Positions 1 through 6,792 of a stretch of DNA of 64,000 nt are shown piece by piece. The number at the start of each line of letters is the position of its first letter. The first letter of the stretch is position 1. The notes below the pieces were generated by a model. It saw nothing but the letters and a program-made list of their open reading frames with translations, was not told the DNA's origin and did not search any database. The stretch lies in the NCBI RefSeq assembly GCF_016862175.1, contig NZ_BOML01000062.1, positions 1 to 64,000 of the forward strand, read 5' to 3'. Origin of the DNA: Paractinoplanes durhamensis. Its GTDB lineage: Bacteria; Actinomycetota; Actinomycetes; Mycobacteriales; Micromonosporaceae. The position numbers and the translations under genes are program-made.

Positions 1-2
1 CC

Positions 3-106
3 GGCAGCCCGGCAGGGCGGCAGGGCGGCAGCCCGGCAGGGCGGCAGCCCGGCAGCCCGGCAGGGCGGCAGGGCGGCAGCCCGGCAGGGCGGCAGGGCGG
101 CAGGGC
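3..106. repeat. 8-bp tandem repeat, 13 units, two alternating variants
   Basis: Thirteen consecutive octamers made of two variants, GGCAGCCC (A) and GGCAGGGC (B), in the order A B B A B A A B B A B B B. The array starts at or before the left window edge and stops at the TAG stop codon of the deaminase gene, so it lies just downstream of the purine operon. The mixed variants differ only by swapping CC for GG, so A and B units can partly pair. It may act as a terminator-like or slippage-prone spacer; no function is shown. Confidence 0.9.
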
Positions 107-109
107 GGC

Positions 110-1462
110 CTATCGGTCTTTCAGGAGGCGGCGGTGGGCTCGGCGGGCCTGGCGGGTCAAGGTTTCGGCGTCGGCTCGGACCAGCTCGTTTCGTTCGACG
201 ATGGGGGCTCCGCCTACCAGGGAAAGCTCGATCGGGGCCGGTGGGCCGAAGACCAGGGCCGCGCGCTTGTCGTCGATGCCGTCGTGGCCCAGGCCGTCCA
301 GGCGCCATATCACCAGGTCGGCCAGCTTGCCGGGCTCCAGGGAGCCCAGGTCGTTGTCGCGGCCCAGGCAGCGGGCGCCGCCGATGGTGCCCAGGCGCAG
401 CGCCTCGCTCGCGGTCATCGCACCGGGGCCGCCGCGCTGCCGGGCCGTGTAGAGCGCCTGCCGCAGCTCGGCGCCCAGGTGCGAGACCTCCTGCGAGGCC
501 GCGCCGTCGACGCCGAGGCCGACCGGGACGCGGTGGTCGAGCAGCTCGCGGACGCGGGCCTGGCCGGCGCCGAGCCGGGCGTTGGAGCTCGGGCAGTGGG
601 CCACGCCGGTGCCGGTCGCGCCGAGCTTGGTGATCGCCGAGTCGTCGAAGTGGACGCCGTGGGCCAGCCAGACGTCGTTGCCGAGCCAGCCGACCTGTTC
701 CGCGTAGTCGACCGGGGTGCAGCCGAACCGCTGGAGGCAGAACTCCTCCTCGTCGTCGGTCTCGGCCAGGTGGGTGTGCAGCCGGACGCCCTTGCGGCGG
801 GCCAGGTCGGCGGCCTCGGTCATCAGTTTCTGGGTCACCGAGAACGGCGAGCAGGGGGCGACCGCGATCTGCAGCATCGCGTCGGGTGACGGGTCGTGCC
901 AGCGGTCGATCGCGGCCTCGGTGGCGGCGAGGGCCTCATCCGTTTCCTCGACCACGTTGTCGGGCGGGAGGCCGCCGTCCTTCTGGCTCAGGTCCATCGA
1001 ACCGCGGGTCGGGTGGAAGCGGACCCCGATCTGCCGGGCCGCCTCGATCTCGGCCTCGAGGACGTCGCCGCCGTCGCGCGGGAAGACGTAGTGGTGATCC
1101 ATGCTGGTGGTGCAGCCGGACAGGGCGAGCCAGCCCAGGCCGGCGCCCGCGGCGGCGCCGACGATCTCGGCGTCGAGCCGGCCCCAGATCGGGTAGAGCG
1201 TGGTGAGCCAGCCGAACAGCGTCTCGTCGAGGGCCAGGCCGCGGGTCACCCACTGGTAGAGGTGGTGATGGGTGTTGATCAGGCCGGGCGTGACCAGGCA
1301 GCCGGCGCCGTCGACCCGGCGCACCGAGCGGTTGAACCGGCCGGCGTGACCGGCGCCGACCGCGACGATCCGGCCGTCGTCGCCGACCACCACGTGGCCG
1401 TCGGGGTGGTAGGTGTCATTGGCGTCGACGGTGGCGACCGCGACGTTCTCGATGATGATCAC
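110..1462 (-). CDS. 8-oxoguanine deaminase / guanine deaminase-type amidohydrolase
   Basis: Amidohydrolase-superfamily enzyme of about 450 residues, expected to deaminate 8-oxoguanine to urate (or guanine to xanthine) in the cytoplasm. The metal-site signatures are visible in order: HHH after the first beta strand (INTHHHLYQW), HTHLAET, LAHGVHF and the Asp of GLGVDGAASQ. A C-terminal GSLEPGKLADLVIW segment closes the barrel-flanking beta domain. It is the last gene of the purine operon, directly after uricase, which fits production of urate for that enzyme. I chose the GTG at 1462 because it overlaps the uricase stop (GTGA) and has a GGGGTGG ribosome site just upstream; a GTG three codons earlier is possible. 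Substrate choice between 8-oxoguanine and guanine is inferred from context. Confidence 0.82.
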   Translation of the reverse strand: MIIIENVAVATVDANDTYHPDGHVVVGDDGRIVAVGAGHAGRFNRSVRRVDGAGCLVTPGLINTHHHLYQWVTRGLALDETLFGWLTTLYPIWGRLDAEIVGAAAGAGLGWLALSGCTTSMDHHYVFPRDGGDVLEAEIEAARQIGVRFHPTRGSMDLSQKDGGLPPDNVVEETDEALAATEAAIDRWHDPSPDAMLQIAVAPCSPFSVTQKLMTEAADLARRKGVRLHTHLAETDDEEEFCLQRFGCTPVDYAEQVGWLGNDVWLAHGVHFDDSAITKLGATGTGVAHCPSSNARLGAGQARVRELLDHRVPVGLGVDGAASQEVSHLGAELRQALYTARQRGGPGAMTASEALRLGTIGGARCLGRDNDLGSLEPGKLADLVIWRLDGLGHDGIDDKRAALVFGPPAPIELSLVGGAPIVERNELVRADAETLTRQARRAHRRLLKDR

Positions 1463-2319
1463 AAATACCACCCCGCGGGGGCCGGGGGTGCGTCGTCGCG
1501 GGTGACCGTGCCCTCGATCAGGCCGTAGGGACGGTCGCCGGCGATGAACACCTCGTTGTCGTTGGCCAGGTCGAACGGGGACAGATCAACCAGGTAGTGG
1601 TGCTTGTTGGGCAGGGCCAGCCGGATCTCGGCGACCTCGGGCCGCTTCTCGAGCACGTGGCTGCCCATCGAGAACAGGGTCTGCTGCAGCGAGGCGCTGT
1701 AGGTGTTGACGAACGCGGCCGTCATCGCCTCGATCGCACCCGCGTAGGACTTGGCGAAGTCGCCGCCGGCCGACACGTGCCGCCAGCGGGCGTCGACCGC
1801 GGTGGCCAGGATGCGGTCGGTGGTCTCGGGCAGCGTCGTGTATTCGTCGCGCGGGAAGCCGCGGAACTCCGACGCGGTCGAGTTGAGCAGCACGAGGCCG
1901 GTGATGCCGGAGACGACCTGCTCGAACTCGGCGGTCACCACCACCGACGCCACCCGGGTGTAATCGCCCTTACGCTGGAACGAGTGCGGGCCGAGCCGCT
2001 CCCAGCCGAACGACTCGATGCTCACCCGGGCCGTCTCGACCTGCTCCTGCGTCGTCACGAAGTGCCGGGCCAGCAGCAGGGCGAACTCCTCCGGCTCGCC
2101 GACGCCGTGCTTCTTGGCGAACGCATACACCGTGTTCTTCATCGTGTCGGTCGGCAGCACACCCGAGTTGTCGCCGGTCAGGTGGGTGGCGGCCAGGTCG
2201 CCGGAGAGCGCGACGCTCACGTTGTAGTCGGCCAGCGAGCGGGTGTCGCCGTCGCGGATCACGCGCACCAGTCGCGTCTCCGCCTTGCCGTAACGGTTTG
2301 GTCCGAGCACGATCGCCAC
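1459..2319 (-). CDS. uox: urate oxidase (uricase)
   Basis: Cofactor-free uricase of 286 residues that oxidises urate to 5-hydroxyisourate. The two T-fold repeats typical of the family are recognisable. The N-terminal half has the LGPNRYGKAETRLVRV opening and VLPTDTMKNTVYAFAKKH, which carries the active-site Thr and Lys region. The C-terminal half has LLNSTASEFRGFPRDEYTTL and PNKHHYLVDLSPF. Length is usual for bacterial uricases. It starts at a GTG preceded by GAGGGAG and lies 4 bases after the HIU hydrolase stop. The product feeds the next two enzymes, which are encoded upstream in the same operon. No sign of damage. Confidence 0.95.
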   Translation of the reverse strand: MAIVLGPNRYGKAETRLVRVIRDGDTRSLADYNVSVALSGDLAATHLTGDNSGVLPTDTMKNTVYAFAKKHGVGEPEEFALLLARHFVTTQEQVETARVSIESFGWERLGPHSFQRKGDYTRVASVVVTAEFEQVVSGITGLVLLNSTASEFRGFPRDEYTTLPETTDRILATAVDARWRHVSAGGDFAKSYAGAIEAMTAAFVNTYSASLQQTLFSMGSHVLEKRPEVAEIRLALPNKHHYLVDLSPFDLANDNEVFIAGDRPYGLIEGTVTRDDAPPAPAGWYL

Positions 2320-2323
2320 GGCG

Positions 2324-2686
2324 TCAGCTCCCTCGGTAGGTGGTGTAGCCGTAGTGGCTGAGCAGCAGCGGAACGTGGTAGTGCCGCTCCGGGTCGCGGA
2401 CGTGGAAGGCGATCGTGACCTCGGGGAAGAAGCCCTCGTCGCCCAGGTAGGGCTCCACGTAGAAGAACAGGCGGTAACCGCCGGCCTGCCACTCGTGCAG
2501 CGGCACCCGATAGCGCAGGCGGCCGTCGCTGTCGGTGCGGCCCTCGGCGATCATGCGCCAGCCCTCGGAGTCGCGCCGCTCCAGCCGCACGTAGACGTCG
2601 CGGGCCGGGTCGCCGGTGACCGTGTCGAGGATGTGGGTGGAGATCTTCGCGTGGAACTCCGGCTCGGTGCCGTCATCCGAGGGCAT
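2324..2686 (-). CDS. uraH: 5-hydroxyisourate hydrolase (transthyretin-like)
   Basis: A 120-residue transthyretin-related protein that hydrolyses 5-hydroxyisourate to OHCU. It shows the family N-terminus (KISTHILDTVTGDPARDV, with the catalytic His) and an Arg-rich central strand. It ends in SHYGYTTYRGS, the conserved C-terminal tetrapeptide motif YRGS that contributes active-site residues. It overlaps the end of uraD by 14 bases and is followed 4 bases later by uricase, so the three are almost certainly cotranscribed. The length and motifs are normal for the family. Confidence 0.95.
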   Translation of the reverse strand: MPSDDGTEPEFHAKISTHILDTVTGDPARDVYVRLERRDSEGWRMIAEGRTDSDGRLRYRVPLHEWQAGGYRLFFYVEPYLGDEGFFPEVTIAFHVRDPERHYHVPLLLSHYGYTTYRGS

Positions 2687-3182
2687 CGAGCACCCGTTCC
2701 AGTCGTAGCAACGCGATCTTGCGTAACTCGTCCTGCACGATGACCCGCTCGGTTTCCTCGTCGTTGGACAGGCGATCGCGCGCCACCGCCAGGATCTCCT
2801 CCTGCGTGCGGCCGCTCGCGAAGATCAGGAACACGTGGCCGAACCGGTCCTCATACGCCCGGTTGGCGTCGATCAGCGCGGCCTTGGTCAGCTCGTCGGC
2901 GCCCTGCGCGGCGGTCGACTGCTCGCGCCGCGACCAGGCCGCCTCTTTCGAGTCGCCGCCCGCGCGCTCGCCGATCCGCGGATGGGCCGACAGCCCCACC
3001 AGCACCTCGGGCCACGACAGGTGCCGGGCGGCCGCGTCGCCGGCCGTGATGATCTCCAGGATCTCGCGATAGGGGCGTTTCGCGACGATCGCGGCTCCCC
3101 ACGCGGGCGCCGCGCAGCAGGCGAGCAGGTCATTCTCGAGGCGAACGGCCGGAAGCGCGTTGAAAGCGTCGACCGCATCCAT
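2673..3182 (-). CDS. uraD: 2-oxo-4-hydroxy-4-carboxy-5-ureidoimidazoline decarboxylase
   Basis: OHCU decarboxylase, 169 residues, which completes stereospecific conversion of urate to S-allantoin. The helical-bundle signatures are clear: the SAHPRIGER loop with the catalytic His, and FGHVFLIFASGRTQEEIL near the C-terminus. It is the first gene of the operon; the ATG at 3182 has a strong GGAGGAGGG ribosome site seven bases upstream. The operon order is uraD, uraH, uricase, deaminase. It is divergent from hrpB, so the roughly 150-bp gap between them should hold the operon promoter. I see no obvious operator there. Confidence 0.94.
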   Translation of the reverse strand: MDAVDAFNALPAVRLENDLLACCAAPAWGAAIVAKRPYREILEIITAGDAAARHLSWPEVLVGLSAHPRIGERAGGDSKEAAWSRREQSTAAQGADELTKAALIDANRAYEDRFGHVFLIFASGRTQEEILAVARDRLSNDEETERVIVQDELRKIALLRLERVLDALG

Positions 3183-3331
3183 CCGGCACCCTCCTCCTGG
3201 TTTCGACAGTCAAGCAGGCCGCGTCGTGCCCGTGCAGATCTTTGCGCGGGAATTCACAAACGTGTCCTTGCCTGCAACACACCCTGCCATGCGGGTCCGA
3301 CAGTTTCCGGCGGCTGAGTCACGATGGTCCG

Positions 3332-5935
3332 GTGCTCCTACCCGACGACGCCTTGCCTGATCTGCCGATCCGGGCGCTTCTGCCGCAAATTCGCGAATCG
3401 CTGACCGGCACCGGCGCATCGGTCCTGGTCGCGCCGCCCGGCACCGGCAAGACGACGCTGGTCCCGCTCGCCCTCGACGGGAAGGTGGTGGTCGCCGAGC
3501 CGCGTCGTCTCGCTGCGCGAGCCGCTGCGCGCCGCATGGCCTCGCTGCTGGGCCAGTCGGTCGGCGACCGGGTCGGTTTTTCGGTACGCGGTGAGCGTCG
3601 CGTCTCCCGCCAGACCATGGTCGAGGTCGTCACCACCGGTGTCCTGGTCCGCCGGCTGCAACGCGATCCGGAGCTGGCCGGCACCGCGGTGGTGATCCTC
3701 GACGAGTGCCACGAACGGCACCTCGACACCGACCTGGCCCTCGCCTTCCTCATCGAGGTGCGCGCCGCCCTGCGCCCCGACCTGCGACTGCTGGCCACCT
3801 CGGCCACCGCCGACGCGGAACGGCTCGCCGAGGTGCTGGGCGGAGCGCCCACGGTCGCCGCCGAGTCCCGCCTGTTCCCGGTCGACGTGCACTGGGCGCC
3901 GCCGACCGGCCCGATCTCCCCGCCGCTGGGCCTGCGCGTCGACCCCCGCCTGCTCGACCACGTGGCCGCGACGGTCCGCCGCGCCCTGGCCGACGGTGAC
4001 GGCGACGTCCTGGTCTTCCTGCCCGGCGCCCGCGAGATCGACACGGTGGCCGGCCGGCTCGGCGGCATCGACGCCGACGTGATCGCGCTGCACGGCCGCC
4101 AGCCCGGCTCCATTCAGGACGCCGCGCTGCGCCCGGCCACCCGCCGCCGGGTCGTGCTGGCCACCGCGGTGGCGGAGAGCAGCCTGACCGTGCCCGGGGT
4201 CCGGGCGGTGGTCGACGCCGGCCTGAGCCGGGTGCCGCGGATGGACCACGCGCGCGGCCTGGGTGCGCTGGTGACCGTGCCGGTGTCCCGGGCGTCCGCC
4301 ACCCAGCGGGCCGGCCGGGCCGGTCGCGAGGCACCGGGCCGGGTCTACCGGTGCTGGTCGCCGGCTCAACATGATCGGCTGCCGGCCCAGCCCGAGCCGG
4401 AGATCGCCGCGGCCGACCTGACCGGCTTCGCGCTCGACCTGGCGCTGTGGGGGCACCCCGGCGGCACCGGCCTGGCCCTGCCCGATCCACCACCGGCCGG
4501 CGCGATGCAGACCGCCACCGCCACGCTGCACGACCTGGGCGCGATCGACGACGAGGGCCGGATCACCACGCGCGGCCGGGCCCTGGCCGACGCCGGCCTG
4601 CACCCGCGCCTGGCCCGCGCGCTGCACGACGGCGCTCCCCTGGTCGGCGCCCGCCGGGCCGCCGAGATCATCGCCCTGCTGGACGACGACCGGGCGGCCG
4701 GCGACGACCTGGTCGCGGCGTGGCGGCGGGCGCGGTCCGGCAACGACCAGGCGTGGCGGTCGGAGGTGCGGCGGCTGACGGCGGCACTGGACCGTACGCC
4801 GAACGACGACATCGCGGTCCCGGAGGTGACGGCTGCGGCTGCGGCTGCGGCTGCGGCTGCGGCTGCGGCTGCGGCTGCGGCAACGGAGCCGGAGGCGGAC
4901 GCAGCGGCCTGGACGACAGCGCAGGCCAGCAAGAAAGGCGGCGAAAGCCGCAAAACAATGCCGGATGATCTGGCCGCCGGCCTGGTCGTCGGCCTGGCCT
5001 ACCCGGAGCGGGTGGCAAGGGTTCGCGAGGCCGGTGGCCGCGACTACCTGATGGCCGGCGGCACGGCCGGCGAGCTGGGCCCGGGCAGCGGCCTCGGCGG
5101 GGTGACCTGGCTGGCGGTGGCCTCGGCCGACCGCACGGCCGGCGCCCGGACCGCGCGGATCCGGGCGGCCGCCCCGCTCGACGAAGCGACCGCCATGGAG
5201 GCCGCCGCGACCCTGCTGGCCGAAACCACCGAGATCGGCTGGGTGAACGGCGACGTGGTGGCCCGCAGGGTGCAGCGGCTCGGCGCGATCACCCTGGTCG
5301 AGCGACGCATCACCGACCCCGACCCGGCGCTGGTCCGGGCGGCGCTGGCGGAGGGCCTGCGCCGCGAAGGGCTGTCCCTGCTGACCTGGTCGCGGGCCGC
5401 GGTGGAGCTGCGCGAACGGCTGGCGTTCGCGCACGCCGCTCTCGGCGAGCCGTGGCCGGACGTGTCCGACGAGGCGCTGGCCGAGCGGGCCGAGGACTGG
5501 CTGTCGCTGGGCTCGGCCCGCCGCCGGTCCGACCTGGCGCGGATCGACGTGGCGAACGGCCTGCGCAAGCTCCTGCCCTGGTCGGTGGCGGGCCGCCTGG
5601 ACGAGGTGGCCCCCGAGCGATTGCCGGTGCCGAGCGGCTCCCGGGTCCGAGTGGACTATTCGGACGCCGAGGCGCCGGTGCTGGCGGTGAAGGTGCAGGA
5701 GGCGTTCGGCTGGACGGACGCGCCGCGGCTGGCCGACGGCCGGATCCCGGTGCTGCTGCACCTGCTCTCCCCGGCCGGCCGCCCGGTCGCGGTGACCCGC
5801 GATCTCGCGTCGTTCTGGCAGCAGGGCTACCCGCAGGTCCGGGCGGAGCTGCGCGGCCGCTACCCCCGTCACCCGTGGCCGGAGGACCCGACGACCGCGG
5901 CGCCGACGAAGCGCACGAATCCCCGCTCCCGCTGA
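3332..5935 (+). CDS. hrpB: ATP-dependent helicase HrpB
   Basis: DEAH-box RNA helicase-like protein of about 867 residues. Visible motifs from the N-terminus: Walker A PPGTGKTT (about 36-42), DECHERH motif II (about 124-130), the SAT motif (LATSATADAERL), and motif VI QRAGRAGREAPGRVY. These are followed by the HA2-like region and the HrpB-specific C-terminal domain, with IGWVNGDVVARRVQRLG and the closing region FWQQGYPQVRAELRGRYPRHPWPEDP. The GTG at 3332 is preferred because homology to the family begins there; an upstream in-frame TTG adds unrelated residues. A run of about 17 alanines at residues 501-517, encoded by a hexamer repeat, sits in the linker between helicase core and C-terminal domain. 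The biological role of HrpB in bacteria is poorly defined. Confidence 0.92.
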   Translation: MLLPDDALPDLPIRALLPQIRESLTGTGASVLVAPPGTGKTTLVPLALDGKVVVAEPRRLAARAAARRMASLLGQSVGDRVGFSVRGERRVSRQTMVEVVTTGVLVRRLQRDPELAGTAVVILDECHERHLDTDLALAFLIEVRAALRPDLRLLATSATADAERLAEVLGGAPTVAAESRLFPVDVHWAPPTGPISPPLGLRVDPRLLDHVAATVRRALADGDGDVLVFLPGAREIDTVAGRLGGIDADVIALHGRQPGSIQDAALRPATRRRVVLATAVAESSLTVPGVRAVVDAGLSRVPRMDHARGLGALVTVPVSRASATQRAGRAGREAPGRVYRCWSPAQHDRLPAQPEPEIAAADLTGFALDLALWGHPGGTGLALPDPPPAGAMQTATATLHDLGAIDDEGRITTRGRALADAGLHPRLARALHDGAPLVGARRAAEIIALLDDDRAAGDDLVAAWRRARSGNDQAWRSEVRRLTAALDRTPNDDIAVPEVTAAAAAAAAAAAAAAAAATEPEADAAAWTTAQASKKGGESRKTMPDDLAAGLVVGLAYPERVARVREAGGRDYLMAGGTAGELGPGSGLGGVTWLAVASADRTAGARTARIRAAAPLDEATAMEAAATLLAETTEIGWVNGDVVARRVQRLGAITLVERRITDPDPALVRAALAEGLRREGLSLLTWSRAAVELRERLAFAHAALGEPWPDVSDEALAERAEDWLSLGSARRRSDLARIDVANGLRKLLPWSVAGRLDEVAPERLPVPSGSRVRVDYSDAEAPVLAVKVQEAFGWTDAPRLADGRIPVLLHLLSPAGRPVAVTRDLASFWQQGYPQVRAELRGRYPRHPWPEDPTTAAPTKRTNPRSR
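4831..4878 (+). repeat. (GGCTGC)8 microsatellite inside hrpB
   Basis: Eight perfect copies of the hexamer GGCTGC. The reading frame makes Ala-Ala per unit, giving a run of about 17 alanines in the HrpB linker. Because the unit is six bases, gain or loss of units changes protein length without a frameshift. Confidence 0.95.
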
Positions 5936-5946
5936 CGACGTGTTAC

Positions 5947-6113
5947 TAGGGCGCATCTGACGGATCACCCAAGTGCGAGGCGAGGTCCAGAGTGTGGCTG
6001 GCGTCGCCCGCGACGCGCCCTCATACCGGGGTTGTATGTGGGCGCGTCGCGGGCGCCGTCAGGCGCGCTCTGGACCACGCCGCAGCCCTGGGTGATCCGT
6101 CAGATGCGCCCTA
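5947..6113. mobile_element. IS630/Tc1-type MITE, 163 bp, with TA target duplication
   Basis: A long imperfect palindrome. The outer terminal inverted repeats are perfect over at least 23 bases, starting GGGCGCATCTGACGGATC at 5949 and mirrored at the right end to 6111. Inner arms also pair (GGTCCAGAG near 5983 with CTCTGGACC near 6068, and a GC-rich inner stem around 6005-6055), leaving a small loop near 6025. The element is bounded on both sides by CTAG, so the inserted DNA is flanked by TA, the duplication expected of IS630-family insertion into CTAG. It carries no gene. It lies 11 bases after hrpB and 11 bases before the NAD kinase relic. Family assignment is inferred from the ends only. 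Confidence 0.8.
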
Positions 6114-6124
6114 GAGTTGATCGG

Positions 6125-6792
6125 GTGAGCGAGCGCGCGACGGGCACCATCGGTCTGGTCATGCACCCGTCGAACCCGGTCGGTGAGTCGGTGGCCACCA
6201 TCGCCGACTGGGTGGCCGGGCATTCCGGGCGGCTGCTCGCCCGGAGCTGACCGTCGCGGCCGGCTTCAACGACGTCGTCCTGGCCCGGCTCGGCCGCAAG
6301 GGCGCGGTCTCGGTCGACCTCACCATCGACGATCAGACGTACGGCTACTACAAGTGCGACGCCGTGGTCGTCTCCACCCCGCACGGCTCCACCGCGTACA
6401 ACTACGCGGCCGGCGGCCCGGTGGTCTCCCCCTCGGCCGAGGCGGTCGTGATCACGCCGGTCGCCCCGATGGCCGGGATCGGCCGCTCGGTGGTCCTCGG
6501 CCGCGACGACCGGATCACGCTGACCGTGGCCCCGGAGAGTGCCCCGGTCGCGATCGACGTGGACGGCACGGTGGCCGGCCAGCTGGGCGCGGGCGACGTG
6601 CTCCGGGCCCAGCTGCGGGCCGGCGCCGGTCAGGTGGTCCGCCTGGCGGCCGGCGAGCACGCGAGCCGCAGCCGGGTGAAGCTGAGCCTGCTGGACGTGC
6701 CGTTGCGCCGCGACCAACTGCTCGAACTGGTGCCCGCGCACCTCCGCGAGGAGGGCCTGGAGCGCCTGCGCCGGGAAGGCCTGGGTACCTAG
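6125..6792 (+). pseudogene. NAD kinase remnant (internal deletion plus frameshift)
   Basis: Two pieces of an NAD(+)/NADH kinase in different frames. Piece one (GTG at 6125 to the TGA at 6248-6250) encodes the family N-terminus GTIGLVMHPSNPVGESV and about 40 residues. Piece two, in another frame from about 6245 to 6792, encodes the C-terminal half: AAGFNDVVLARL, VVSTPHGSTAYNYAAGGP and VDGTVAG. The middle, roughly 100 residues including the essential GGDG nucleotide-binding motif, is missing. The usual STPTGSTAY is changed to STPHGSTAY, which suggests the relic is drifting. It lies immediately downstream of the MITE. A functional NAD kinase must be encoded elsewhere. Its stop overlaps the stop of the convergent GGDEF-EAL gene. 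Confidence 0.85.

Noticed and set aside
1..110. CRISPR array at the left edge
   Set aside because: Units are directly abutted octamers without spacers, and no cas gene is present.
4831..4878. Phase-variable contingency locus in hrpB
   Set aside because: The unit is six bases, so changes keep the frame; ON/OFF switching is not possible.
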